Shown: positions 13,395-21,134 of the stretch, one piece after another
How the letters are laid out: every line of letters starts with the position of its first letter
Position numbering within the stretch: position 1 is the stretch's first letter
Made by a program: the position numbers and the translations under genes
NCBI GenBank assembly: GCA_002320595.1
Contig: DCKB01000055.1
Span: 10,153 to 31,286 of the forward strand
Origin: Christensenella sp. UBA1685
GTDB lineage: Bacteria > Bacillota > Clostridia > Christensenellales > CAG-138
Reading direction: 5' to 3'
DNA: 21,134 bases
The notes under the pieces: model-generated
What the model saw: only the letters and a program-made list of their open reading frames with translations
Databases searched by the model: none
Told to the model about the DNA's origin: nothing

Positions 13395-16010
13395 TTACCT
13401 CAATTTTGCCCTCATATGCAAATCATAGAGCGTGTTGAGCGCTTCAAGCGGCGTGAGCGAATCTACGTTCATCTGTTTAAGCGACTCCACAATGTCATCA
13501 GGTGCAGGCGAGCCGAATAGCGTAAGCTGCTGCGCATCATCCGTTGCAGAACGAAACTCGTCCAAAAGGCCATGGTTAATGTCCGCCGCTTCAAGCTGAT
13601 GCAGCAACTCCTTCGCACGCGCAATCACATCGTCTGGAAGGCCGGCCAGCCGTGCAACCTGCACGCCAAAACTTTTGTCCGCACCGCCACGAACGATGCG
13701 GCGCAGAAAAATGATATCGTCTCCAACCTCTTTTACGGAAATACGGTAATTCTTGATCCCTGCAAGCTTGCCTTCCAACTCTGTCAATTCATGATAATGC
13801 GTAGCGAAGAGGGTTTTAGCGCCGCATTTTGATGGATCCGCTATGTGCTCCAGCACAGCCCATGCAATAGAGAGGCCATCAAACGTGCTTGTTCCCCGGC
13901 CGATCTCGTCAAGAATCAAGAGACTGTTTGCCGTGGCGTTATTGAGGATGTTGGAAACCTCGCTCATTTCCACCATAAACGTGCTTTGTCCGGAAGCTAA
14001 GTTGTCCGATGCACCCACACGGGTGAAGATGCGATCTGTCACCGTGATTGCCGCCTTTTTTGCAGGCACAAAGGAACCCACATGCGCCATCAGCACAATG
14101 AGCGCCACCTGGCGCATGTATGTGCTTTTCCCCGCCATGTTAGGGCCTGTCAATATCAAAAGGCGGTTCTCTTTTGCATCCAACAGCGTATTGTTGGGAA
14201 CAAAGCCGTCTTTTAAAGAGCGCTCTACCACAGGGTGCCGTCCATCCACAATATTTATCGCGCCCTTCTTTTGGATATGCGGGCGGCAATAATCGTTTTC
14301 AAACGCAACTTGTGCAAGGGAACGGTAGACGTCCAGCTCCGCAATGAGCTTTGCATCTTTCTGCAAACGTTCAATGCAGCCCGCCAACGTCTCTCGCAGC
14401 TCAATGAAAAGCCGGTATTCCAAAGAGACAAGCTTTTCTTCAGCGCCCACAATTGTTTCTTCCAGCTCCTTAAGCTCCGGCGTAATATAGCGCTCCGAAT
14501 TTGCAAGCGTCTGCTTGCGCTGATACGTGTAGGGCACAAGGTTTTGGTAAGATTTTGTTACATCGATATAATATCCAAATACGCGGTTATAGCCAATTTT
14601 TAGGTTCTTTATGCCCGTAGCCGCTCGTTCATCAGCCTCCATTTTTGCAATCCAGCTTTTCCCGTTGCGTGCAGCTTCGCGCAGAGAATCTACTTCAGCA
14701 TTAAAGCCATCCCGGATAACCCCCCCTTCCTTCACACTCAGCGGAGGGTTTTCAACAATCGCTGCATTGAGCAGCGCAGCAATATCATCCATAGGGTCAA
14801 GGTTAGCAGCAATGCGCCGGAATTCGGGTGCTTCGAGCGCAGTGACCGCCTCAAGTACTTCAGGCAGGTGGCTAAGGGAAGCGCGCAGGGCATCGCAGTC
14901 ACGGGCATGAACCGTGCCATATGCGATGCGGCTGCAGAGCCGTTCAATATCATAGATTGAATTGAGCGCGCTGCGCAGCGTCTCCCGCGCATGCTGTTTT
15001 TTGAAAAGCTCCTCCACTGCGTCCAAGCGCGCGTTGATATCGTCCATATTTTGCAGAGGTTGTTCCAGCCAAGCGCGCAAAAAGCGTGCTCCCATCGCCG
15101 TTGCGGTTTTATCCAGCAGATACAGGAGCGTGCTCTTTTTGCTGCCTTCAAAACGCAACGGCTGTGTGAGCTCCAGATTACGGCGTGTGGACGCATCCAG
15201 CCCCATGTAAAGCGTGCGGCGCAGCACGCTGATCTTTCGAATATGCGCAAGCGAATTTTTCTGTGTTTCCTCAAGGTAATTCAGCAGGGCGCCTGCCGCA
15301 GAAATCGCAGAACAAAGTTTTTCGCAGCCGAATCCGGCAAGGCTTGCAACGCCAAAGTGCGTGCAAAGGCGCATGTTTGCCTGCTCCTGTTCAAAAGCCC
15401 AGCCAGCGTAGCATTCAAGAAAACTCGTTGCCTGCAGGCGTTTCACAAGCGTTTCCTGCAAAAAAAGCGCATCGTTTGCGATGATTTCGGTGGGTTGGAT
15501 GCGCGCCAACTCATCCATAAGCTCAGTTGCCCATTTCTCAGAATTGAACTCCATCACGACAAAGTCGCCCGTGGAAACATCGCAATAGGCAAGGCCCAAA
15601 GTGTTCGCACAAAGGAACAAAGAGGCTATGTAATTGTTCTTGCGCTCGTTGAGCATGCTTTCCTCAATCACAGTGCCGGGCGTAAACACGCGCACAACAT
15701 CGCGTTCCACCAGCCCTTTTGCAAGTGCCGGGTCAGTCAACTGCTCGCAAACAGCCACCTTGTAACCCTTTTCAATCAGGCGGCTAATATAAGAATCCAC
15801 TGCATGATATGGTACGCCACACATTGGGGCACGCTCCTCGAGCCCGCAATCACGCCCGGTGAGTACGATGTCAAGTTCGCGCGCCGCAGTCAGCGCATCC
15901 TCAAAAAACATTTCATAAAAATCGCCCAAACGGAAAAACAAAAGGCAATCGCTGTATTTTTCCTTAAGCGTCAGGTATTGCTGCATCATGGGCGTCAGGC
16001 TTGCCGGCAT
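13395..16010 (-). CDS. mutS: DNA mismatch repair protein MutS
   Basis: This 871-residue protein recognises base mismatches and small loops. Residues 27-35 contain RLGDFYEMF, the Phe-x-Glu wedge that intercalates at the mismatch. The ATPase domain has the Walker A GPNMAGKST (622-630), the Walker B region LLILDEIGRGTSTFDG and the FATHYHEL motif. Near the C-terminus, QQLTLFG looks like a sliding-clamp binding motif. The ATG at 16010 follows GGGAGG by 11 nt and gives the usual MPASLTPMMQQYL opening. A GTG at 16043 would add 11 residues but has no ribosome site. About 66 nt separate it from the ricA-like gene. Confidence 0.97.
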   Translation of the reverse strand: MPASLTPMMQQYLTLKEKYSDCLLFFRLGDFYEMFFEDALTAARELDIVLTGRDCGLEERAPMCGVPYHAVDSYISRLIEKGYKVAVCEQLTDPALAKGLVERDVVRVFTPGTVIEESMLNERKNNYIASLFLCANTLGLAYCDVSTGDFVVMEFNSEKWATELMDELARIQPTEIIANDALFLQETLVKRLQATSFLECYAGWAFEQEQANMRLCTHFGVASLAGFGCEKLCSAISAAGALLNYLEETQKNSLAHIRKISVLRRTLYMGLDASTRRNLELTQPLRFEGSKKSTLLYLLDKTATAMGARFLRAWLEQPLQNMDDINARLDAVEELFKKQHARETLRSALNSIYDIERLCSRIAYGTVHARDCDALRASLSHLPEVLEAVTALEAPEFRRIAANLDPMDDIAALLNAAIVENPPLSVKEGGVIRDGFNAEVDSLREAARNGKSWIAKMEADERAATGIKNLKIGYNRVFGYYIDVTKSYQNLVPYTYQRKQTLANSERYITPELKELEETIVGAEEKLVSLEYRLFIELRETLAGCIERLQKDAKLIAELDVYRSLAQVAFENDYCRPHIQKKGAINIVDGRHPVVERSLKDGFVPNNTLLDAKENRLLILTGPNMAGKSTYMRQVALIVLMAHVGSFVPAKKAAITVTDRIFTRVGASDNLASGQSTFMVEMSEVSNILNNATANSLLILDEIGRGTSTFDGLSIAWAVLEHIADPSKCGAKTLFATHYHELTELEGKLAGIKNYRISVKEVGDDIIFLRRIVRGGADKSFGVQVARLAGLPDDVIARAKELLHQLEAADINHGLLDEFRSATDDAQQLTLFGSPAPDDIVESLKQMNVDSLTPLEALNTLYDLHMRAKLR

Positions 16011-16051
16011 TGGCGCATTTTCCTCCCGTTCAATTGTCCGCACAAAACAAA

Positions 16052-16068
16052 TTCCGGCGCATGCCGGG
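16052..16068 (-). other. short hairpin between the ricA-like gene and mutS
   Basis: CCGGC (16054-16058) and GCCGG (16063-16067) form a 5-bp GC stem with a 4-nt loop, followed on the minus strand by AATTTGTTTT. It could be a weak terminator, an attenuator or an RNA-processing site within the operon. Confidence 0.4.
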
Positions 16069-16076
16069 CAAATCGT

Positions 16077-16505
16077 TTAATGCTTGCAGCCGCCGCAGCC
16101 GCCGCAATCGCCACCGCATGCTCCTGTAGGCTCATCGCTGAAGTCAGCGCCGATGCAAGCCGCAATCACACGGTTCACGCGCTGCATCAGGGCTTCAAAA
16201 GCATGCTGCGCATCCAGCATCTCCACAAACGGCCCGGACTCCATCAGTTCGGTTTGAATGTCATCAATTTCATTGGAAAGCGTGGAGAGGTCAATTCGAT
16301 TATCCAAATCTTCTCCCTCAGCCAGCAGGTCAGCAATCATCCTCTGCTTTTCCTGAAGCAGGTTAATCGTATTGGCTAAAGTCTCGTTTTTCTCTATGGC
16401 AGCGCGCGCCTGAAGCATGCGCCTGAATTCTTGGGATTCGCTCAGTGCAATACCAAGCTCTCTTGCTTTTTCAATCACCATTTGGTTTTTCCGCCCTTCT
16501 CTCAT
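16077..16505 (-). CDS. ricA: YlbF/YmcA-family protein, RicA-like, with Cys-rich C-terminal tail
   Basis: This 142-residue helical protein matches the YlbF/YmcA family in its opening (MVIEKARELGIALSESQEFRR) and its long central amphipathic helices. In B. subtilis, YmcA (RicA), YlbF and YaaT form an Fe-S complex that affects RNase Y processing, competence and sporulation. RicA there lies, as here, between miaB and the mutS region. Four Cys (130, 134, 137, 140) sit in a Gly-rich tail, GGDCGGCGGCKH, with another at C117. The first ATG (16505) touches the miaB stop directly but has a poor ribosome site; an internal ATG at 16481 gives the family-typical start. The function is inferred from family and synteny. 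It could equally be a YlbF paralogue. Confidence 0.75.
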   Translation of the reverse strand: MREGRKNQMVIEKARELGIALSESQEFRRMLQARAAIEKNETLANTINLLQEKQRMIADLLAEGEDLDNRIDLSTLSNEIDDIQTELMESGPFVEMLDAQHAFEALMQRVNRVIAACIGADFSDEPTGACGGDCGGCGGCKH

Positions 16506-17909
16506 TCATTCCACAGGTTCGCCAATCAGCGAATTGTTCTGTATTCCCGTAATCCTGACATGGCGCATTGACCCAATGAGTCCCGCGTCACCGGGGAAAT
16601 ATACCATTTTAAAATTTGTGAGTTTTCCATATGCCATGGGTGCTTTCTCCCGCCGGTCGCAACCTTCGACAAGTACCGTGCCCTCTTGGCCGATGTATTT
16701 CTGGTTTCCCACCTTAAGCTGCTCTGCACTGCATGCATTCAGGCGAAGCAAGCGATCTTTTTTGACCTCTTCGGGGACTTGGTTCTCCATCTCCGCAGCG
16801 CGCGTCCCAAGGCGCGGCGAATACATGAAGGTATATGCGGCTGAAAAACCGACCTGCCGCACAAGGGCAAGGGTTTCCTCAAAATCCTCCTCTGTTTCGC
16901 CGGGAAAGCCTACAATAATGTCTGTTGTGAGCTCCACACCATCTACTGCCGCTCGGATATCTTCTACGAGGCCGAGATATTTTTCGCGTGTATAGCGGCG
17001 GTTCATTTCGGAAAGAATGCGATTGCTGCCGGACTGGACCGGCAGGTGAATGTGATTGCAGACCTTGGGCAGGGTTGCCATCGCCTCGATCAACCGGGGA
17101 GAAAGATCCTTGGGGTGCGATGTCATAAAGCGGATGCGTTCAATGCCCTCCACAGTGCTCACGCGGCGAAGAAGCTCTGGAAAATCCACCCCGTCATCCG
17201 CATAGGCATAGGAGTTAACGTTCTGTCCAAGCAGCGTAATTTCCCGGAAACCACGCTCCGCAAGTGAACGTACCTCAGCAACAATGTTTTCCGGCGCACG
17301 GGAGCGTTCCCTGCCGCGTACATACGGCACAATACAGTACGAGCAAAAGTTGTTGCATCCGTACATAATCGTAACAAACGTGGAAAAACTGCCGCCGCGC
17401 ACCACGGGCAGCCCTTCGACAATCTCGCCGTCACTTTCACGTACAGAAAACACACGTTCACCTGCCAGTGTGCGGGACAGCAACAATGGGAAATGATGCA
17501 ACTCATGCGTTCCGAACACAAGATCCACAAACGGAAAACGCTTAAAAAGCCGCTCGGCAACTTCCCGCTGTTGCATCATACAGCCGCATACGCCAATCAA
17601 GAGACCCGGTTCGTTCTCCTTCCGCTTTTTAAGCGCTCCAATGTTGCCGAACACGCGCTTTTCAGCATGTTCACGCACACAACATGTGTTGAACAGCAGC
17701 AGGGTCGCTTCTTCCTTTGAAGGCGCAGGGGAAAACCCGCATGTTTGCAGCATGCCGGAAAGCTTCTCGGCATCATGATCGTTCATCTGGCAGCCGTAAG
17801 ATTCGATATAGTATTGAAAGCCGCGTCCTTCCAGCTCCTTCATCAAGCTGGCTGAAGCCTCAAGGCTTTTCTGCAGCTCTTCCGGCGGAACTTCAACAGT
17901 TTTTCTCAT
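16506..17909 (-). CDS. miaB: tRNA-2-methylthio-N6-dimethylallyladenosine synthase MiaB
   Basis: MiaB is a radical-SAM methylthiotransferase that converts i6A37 to ms2i6A37 in tRNA, after MiaA. In the 467-residue protein, the N-terminal UPF0004 domain has the auxiliary cluster Cys at 40 (YGCQMN), 76 (NTCCVRE) and 110 (VCGCMMQ). The radical-SAM cluster is C185, C189 and C192 in GCNNFCSYC. HIHLPVQSGSN and TDIIVGFPGETEEDF follow. A C-terminal TRAM domain starts near residue 400. The ATG at 17909 has GAGG 7 nt upstream. It is the first gene of the seven-gene unit, and the promoter at 17944-17972 is the only obvious one I found for the whole block. Confidence 0.96.
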   Translation of the reverse strand: MRKTVEVPPEELQKSLEASASLMKELEGRGFQYYIESYGCQMNDHDAEKLSGMLQTCGFSPAPSKEEATLLLFNTCCVREHAEKRVFGNIGALKKRKENEPGLLIGVCGCMMQQREVAERLFKRFPFVDLVFGTHELHHFPLLLSRTLAGERVFSVRESDGEIVEGLPVVRGGSFSTFVTIMYGCNNFCSYCIVPYVRGRERSRAPENIVAEVRSLAERGFREITLLGQNVNSYAYADDGVDFPELLRRVSTVEGIERIRFMTSHPKDLSPRLIEAMATLPKVCNHIHLPVQSGSNRILSEMNRRYTREKYLGLVEDIRAAVDGVELTTDIIVGFPGETEEDFEETLALVRQVGFSAAYTFMYSPRLGTRAAEMENQVPEEVKKDRLLRLNACSAEQLKVGNQKYIGQEGTVLVEGCDRREKAPMAYGKLTNFKMVYFPGDAGLIGSMRHVRITGIQNNSLIGEPVE

Positions 17910-17943
17910 TCGTTTACCTCATAAGCATATTTACACTAATGCT

Positions 17944-17972
17944 ATTATAACTTTAATGGGTGCAATCCGCAA
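17944..17972 (-). promoter_or_regulatory. promoter of the miaB-ricA-mutS-mutL-miaA-hfq-ynbB unit
   Basis: On the minus strand, -10 TATAAT (17944-17949) and -35 TTGCGG (17967-17972) are 17 nt apart. The leader would be short, about 30 nt. Bases 17973-18118, between this promoter and the tRNA-Trp promoter, show nothing I can name. Confidence 0.6.
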
Positions 17973-18118
17973 CAAAAGAAAGGATCATACTTTCTCCCCC
18001 TCCTGCTGCCGCCGCTTTATTTCGCCGTCTTCTGCACCTGGAGTCTTTATAGCATGCCTCCTTTGCAGGTTCCGCTTTAAAACGTTGCACCAATACAAAA
18101 CTTGCAGCATAGAAATGA

Positions 18119-18148
18119 TTGACAGACAACAATGCTGAATGCTATAAT
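18119..18148 (+). promoter_or_regulatory. promoter of tRNA-Trp
   Basis: A perfect -35 TTGACA (18119-18124) and a perfect -10 TATAAT (18143-18148), 18 nt apart with a TGC extended -10, lie 16 nt before the tRNA. This is a typical strong stable-RNA promoter. Confidence 0.85.
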
Positions 18149-18164
18149 ACGTTCGTTGAGCCAA

Positions 18165-18238
18165 AGGGGCATGATGTAATGGTAACATAGCGGTCTCCAA
18201 AACCGTTCTTGAGAGTTCGAATCTTTCTGCCCCTGCCA
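18165..18238 (+). tRNA. tRNA-Trp (CCA)
   Basis: This is a 74-nt cloverleaf with acceptor AGGGGCA/TGCCCCT. The anticodon loop CTCCAAA gives CCA, the discriminator is G and the 3' CCA is encoded. It stands alone between two minus-strand transcription units with its own promoter and terminator. Confidence 0.95.
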
Positions 18239-18243
18239 AGAAG

Positions 18244-18282
18244 AAAATCCCCTGATTTCGATCTAAAAATCAGGGGATTTTT
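18244..18282. terminator. bidirectional intrinsic terminator (tRNA-Trp and dipeptidase)
   Basis: A stem of about 15 bp is built on AATCCCCTGATTT and AAATCAGGGGATT, with A-rich and T-rich flanks, so it works in both directions. It lies 6 nt after tRNA-Trp on the plus strand and about 110 nt after the dipeptidase stop on the minus strand. Bases 18283-18392 hold no gene I can support. Confidence 0.85.
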
Positions 18283-18392
18283 GCATCCGTAGGATAAAAG
18301 CGGACATATGCAGATATAATTCCACTACAGAGCGGCTGCTTTTCTGCATGAACTCCATGCGATCAGCTAATTCAGAAGGCCGCATTCCTTTC

Positions 18393-19331
18393 TCAATAAA
18401 ACCGAGCGATGTAATCGCGCAGATTGTCATATGCGATGTGCCGCACCTCCGCCTCCGAAAGGCCCTCGTGCAAAAGTGCATCGAGCAGCCTTGGTACATC
18501 GCCCCAGTTCTTTAAATCTCTAGGATATTCGCTCATGCCGTCAAAATCCGAACCGAGCGCCACATGCTCCAAGCCGCCCACTTCAGCTACATGCAGAATA
18601 TGCCTCACGATGTCCGCAATACTGGCTTCTCCTTTCCGGCAGAGCTGTGGTGGATAGTAGTTCACACAGACAACACCGCCACTTTCCGCAATGGCGCGGA
18701 TATGTTCATCCGAAAGCGACCGTTTATGCGGGCAGACTGCGCGCGCATTGGTATGAGAAGAGAACGCCGGATGCTTCACGATGGACAGTACGTCGTCGAT
18801 GCCTGCATCGCTCAGGTGCGCCACATCCACCGCCATACCGATGCGATCCATCTCGTAAACAATTTCACGCCCAAGCTTTGTGAGCCCGCGGTTCAAGCGG
18901 CTCATTGCGGGGTGGGCCAATTCATTTGTAGCATTCCAGGTCAAAGTCATAGCGCGCACGCCCAGACGGTAAAACAGGCGCAGGTTTTCTTCACGCCCCA
19001 TCAAAGCCTCTCCGCCTTCGAGGGTGAGCACTGCTGCAATCTTTCCGCTTTCCGGCGTAAACTCCCGCGAGAACGGCGTAAGGCCCGCATCCTTACATTC
19101 CTCCAGCATGCGGTAATACGCATCGATCAGCCACATGCATTGCTGCAGGCCGGAGGCTCGCATGTCCGGGTCGATCCATGCCGCAAAGAATTGGATAGCA
19201 GCACCGCCCCGGCGCAAATACGGCAGGCTGACAGCCTGCCGGGGCGCTGTTGTTTTCAGCTTAAAATGATCATAGAGCATGTAATATAAAAAATCGCAAT
19301 GCGCATCCGCAACTGGAATCAAGTGTTCCAC
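18393..19331 (-). CDS. membrane dipeptidase-type peptidase (M19, renal dipeptidase family)
   Basis: This 312-residue zinc-dependent dipeptidase has a complete M19 metal set: H11-x-D13 (DAHCDF), bridging E105 (LEGGEAL), H172 (DVAHLS), H193 (SSHTNAR) and the catalytic Asp in GSDFDG (262). Family members cleave dipeptides, including D-amino-acid containing ones; the real substrate is unknown. No signal peptide is visible, so it is probably cytosolic. The start is uncertain. GTG at 19331 follows GGAGG by 4 nt; GTG at 19343 would put that ribosome site inside the gene; TTG at 19322 is also in frame. I see no promoter between it and the rny terminator, so it may depend on readthrough from rny. From memory, a dipeptidase between rny and miaB also occurs in some Bacillus genomes. 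Confidence 0.9.
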   Translation of the reverse strand: MEHLIPVADAHCDFLYYMLYDHFKLKTTAPRQAVSLPYLRRGGAAIQFFAAWIDPDMRASGLQQCMWLIDAYYRMLEECKDAGLTPFSREFTPESGKIAAVLTLEGGEALMGREENLRLFYRLGVRAMTLTWNATNELAHPAMSRLNRGLTKLGREIVYEMDRIGMAVDVAHLSDAGIDDVLSIVKHPAFSSHTNARAVCPHKRSLSDEHIRAIAESGGVVCVNYYPPQLCRKGEASIADIVRHILHVAEVGGLEHVALGSDFDGMSEYPRDLKNWGDVPRLLDALLHEGLSEAEVRHIAYDNLRDYIARFY

Positions 19332-19345
19332 ATTTCCTCCCACTT

Positions 19346-19385
19346 AAAAATCAAGGATATGCAGCCAAGCATATCCTTGATTTTT
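19346..19385 (-). terminator. intrinsic terminator after rny
   Basis: A perfect 17-bp stem (AAAAATCAAGGATATGC, 19346-19362, with its complement at 19369-19385) has a 6-nt loop and ends in TTTTT on the minus strand. It starts 9 nt past the rny stop and ends about 6 nt before the dipeptidase ribosome site. Confidence 0.9.
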
Positions 19386-19393
19386 ATAATACA

Positions 19394-20944
19394 TTATTTT
19401 GCAAATTCCACGGCGCGCGTTTCGCGGATTACGTTCACCTTGATCTGTCCCGGATATTCGAGCTCTGTCTCAATGCGCTTAACGATTTCCTTGGCCATGA
19501 TGATGGTATCGGCATCGTTCACGTTCTCCGGTTTTACAACAATACGCACCTCGCGGCCCGCCTGAATCGCATAGGACTTATCTACGCCCTCAAAAGAGTT
19601 CGCAATTTCTTCCAGCTTTTCAAGGCGCTTAATGTAATTTTCAAGCGTCTCGCGGCGCGCACCCGGCCGCGCGGCGGAAATTGCATCTGCGGCCTGAACG
19701 AGTACAGCCTCTACCGTCGCCGGCTCCACGTCGCCATGATGTGCCATAATCGCGTTTACGACCTGATTGTTTTCACGATATTTTTTAGCAAGATCAGCGC
19801 CAATCTGCACATGTGGTCCTTCAACCTCATGATCGATTGCCTTGCCAATATCATGTAAGAGGCCAGCGCGCTTTGCAAGGCTAACGTTTGCACCGATCTC
19901 GGCCGCCATGATGCCTGCAAGGTGAGAAACCTCAATGGAATGCTTCAGTACATTCTGGCCATAGCTGGTACGATAGCGCAGGCGGCCAAGTACTTTCACA
20001 AGCTCATGGTGCAATCCGTGAATGCCGGTTTCAAAAATTGCCTGTTCCCCTGCCTCGCGAATCTGTACATCAACTTCCTTGCGCGCCTTTTCCACCATTT
20101 CTTCAATGCGTGCAGGATGGATTCGGCCATCCATGATGAGCTTTTCAAGCGCGATGCGCGCTACTTCGCGGCGAACAGGGTCAAACCCCGAAAGGATGAC
20201 AGCCTCGGGCGTATCGTCGATAATGAGATCGACACCGGTTGCGGTCTCAAGTGTACGGATGTTGCGACCCTCACGCCCAATGATGCGGCCTTTCATTTCA
20301 TCGTTTGGAAGCGGAACAACGGAAACTGTAGTTTCCGCCACATGATCGGCAGCGCAGCGCTGAATGGCCATGGAAACGATGTTGCGTGCACGCTTATCCG
20401 CTTCTTCCTTGGTCTTTGCTTCAATATCGCGGATCATCAGCGCCGCTTCGTGGCGGGCATCGCGCTCCACATTGCTCAGAAGGATTTCCCTTGCCTCGTC
20501 CATCGACATTCCGGAAATCGTTTCAAGCTCCTTAAGCTGGCGGTCATGCAAATCCTGAATGGAAGCTTCGAGATCCTCAACCTCTTTCTGCTTCCTGTTC
20601 AGCGCCTCTTCCCGTTGTTCAACGCCGTCAATTTTCTTATCCAGTGTTTCCTCGCGTTGAACCAGTCTGCGCTCAGCGCGCTGCAATTCGTTGCGCCGGT
20701 CGCGGTTTTCCTTTTCGTTTTCGCTCTTGATTCGGTAAACCTCTTCCTTTGCTTCCAAAATGGTCTCTTTTTTTATGCTTTCTGCGCGTTTCTGCGCATC
20801 ATCGATCATTTGCTTGACGGCGTCCTCCGCCTTTGCAACCTTGGCTTCCGCGATATTTCGACGATAGCAGTATCCGCCAAAACCGCCCGCAGCCAAACAA
20901 GCCACCCCAACTGCAATGGGGATTATAATGTCGTTCACAGACAA
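19394..20944 (-). CDS. rny: ribonuclease Y
   Basis: RNase Y is the membrane-anchored endoribonuclease that starts mRNA decay in many Bacillota. The 516-residue reading has an N-terminal membrane helix (IIIPIAVGVACLAAGG, about 5-22) and a long charged coiled coil (about 30-190). A KH domain with GRIIGREGRNIRTLE starts at about 219, and the HD domain has LLHDIGKA (H364, D365) and AHHGDVEPAT. I chose TTG at 20944 because GGAGG lies 7 nt upstream and the length is typical of the family. GTG at 20938 is the nearest alternative, and the longer frame to 21022 lacks support. In the 20945-21084 leader I find no convincing promoter. Confidence 0.95.
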   Translation of the reverse strand: MSVNDIIIPIAVGVACLAAGGFGGYCYRRNIAEAKVAKAEDAVKQMIDDAQKRAESIKKETILEAKEEVYRIKSENEKENRDRRNELQRAERRLVQREETLDKKIDGVEQREEALNRKQKEVEDLEASIQDLHDRQLKELETISGMSMDEAREILLSNVERDARHEAALMIRDIEAKTKEEADKRARNIVSMAIQRCAADHVAETTVSVVPLPNDEMKGRIIGREGRNIRTLETATGVDLIIDDTPEAVILSGFDPVRREVARIALEKLIMDGRIHPARIEEMVEKARKEVDVQIREAGEQAIFETGIHGLHHELVKVLGRLRYRTSYGQNVLKHSIEVSHLAGIMAAEIGANVSLAKRAGLLHDIGKAIDHEVEGPHVQIGADLAKKYRENNQVVNAIMAHHGDVEPATVEAVLVQAADAISAARPGARRETLENYIKRLEKLEEIANSFEGVDKSYAIQAGREVRIVVKPENVNDADTIIMAKEIVKRIETELEYPGQIKVNVIRETRAVEFAK

Positions 20945-21084
20945 ACAAGCACCTCCAAGTGTATATAAAATGCCGAGTATCTCACTACTCAGTATGCATG
21001 GACACAATTCCATAAACCGCAAAATCTATGAAATTACACACCGACATAATTACTCACAGTTATTTTAACCCCTTTGAAAATAAA

Positions 21085-21116
21085 AGTCAAGGATACGGGA
21101 GGCTGTATCCTTGACT
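21085..21116 (-). terminator. intrinsic terminator of the gene upstream of rny (outside the window)
   Basis: AGTCAAGGATAC (21085-21096) and GTATCCTTGACT (21105-21116) make a 12-bp perfect stem with an 8-nt loop, followed on the minus strand by TTTTATTTTC. It should end a transcript entering from beyond the right edge. The stem core TCAAGGATA is shared with the terminator after rny. Confidence 0.85.
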
Positions 21117-21134
21117 GTAGGATTACAATACATC

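Noticed and set aside
14991..16379. Plus-strand open frame of 462 codons
   Set aside because: It is antisense to mutS and the ricA-like gene, both strongly supported; the composition is that of a shadow frame.
17973..18118. Possible small RNA between the miaB and tRNA-Trp promoters
   Set aside because: I found no promoter of its own, no terminator and no stable extended hairpin.
17985..18239. Minus-strand frame overlapping tRNA-Trp
   Set aside because: Its start is the reverse complement of the tRNA, and the rest has no ribosome site or recognisable motif.
18263..18499. Minus-strand frame past the dipeptidase stop, as a possible frameshifted dipeptidase tail
   Set aside because: The dipeptidase already has a normal family length, and this frame runs into the bidirectional terminator at 18244-18282.
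19922..20968. Plus-strand open frame of 348 codons
   Set aside because: It is antisense to rny, whose KH and HD domains are clear.
20973..20992. Small hairpin GAGTA/TACTC in the rny leader
   Set aside because: Five AT-rich base pairs are too weak to call a regulatory element.

Overview
This window looks like a stretch of Bacillota (Clostridia-like) chromosome. The evidence is its moderate GC content, strong Shine-Dalgarno sites (GGAGG), TTGACA/TATAAT promoters often with an extended -10, a Gram-positive type SOS box, and the gene order rny / miaB-ricA-mutS-mutL-miaA-hfq-ynbB / lexA, which I know from Bacillus and Clostridia. I cannot assign the genus; Christensenellaceae is only a guess.

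Layout. Bases 1-695 hold the end of a tRNA operon: partial Glu, then CAT (Ile2 or Met), Asp, Phe, Thr, Tyr and Leu, all with encoded CCA, closed by a terminator. Bases 697-1048 carry what looks like the C-terminal remnant of an M50-type membrane metallopeptidase. Bases 1038-3676 are a zinc/cadmium efflux operon on the minus strand: an ArsR/SmtB repressor with a complete alpha-5 metal site, a free-standing HMA metal-binding protein, and a P1B-type ATPase without its own HMA domain. Bases 3757-4220 hold a small nucleoside 2-deoxyribosyltransferase-like gene with its own promoter. Bases 4376-6727 hold a two-gene minus-strand unit, a low-specificity threonine aldolase followed by a class I/II aminotransferase broken by a frameshift. 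A divergent promoter pair separates it from a tyrosine recombinase (6789-7838).

Bases 7849-8923 hold a small acidic Cys-cluster protein divergent from lexA, with an SOS box between them. Bases 8907-17949 are a long minus-strand unit: miaB, a ricA/ylbF-family gene, mutS, mutL, miaA, hfq and ynbB, with gaps of 0-4 nt at most junctions (about 66 nt before mutS). Bases 18119-18282 hold a single tRNA-Trp with a strong promoter and a shared terminator. Bases 18393-21116 hold an M19 dipeptidase and rny (RNase Y) on the minus strand, each preceded by an intrinsic terminator whose stem shares the sequence TCAAGGATA.

How the genes fit together. Mismatch repair (MutS, MutL) is transcribed with tRNA A37 hypermodification (MiaA prenylates; MiaB adds methylthio) and RNA control (Hfq and a RicA-like protein; RicA acts with RNase Y in B. 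subtilis, and rny is nearby). LexA closes the block tail-to-tail with ynbB. The left half is accessory in character (metal resistance, decayed peptidase, broken aminotransferase). I do not see a clearly undescribed system. The loci most worth a second look are the Cys-cluster gene opposite lexA, the Cys-rich tail on the RicA-like protein, the separate HMA subunit, and the paired terminators around rny.
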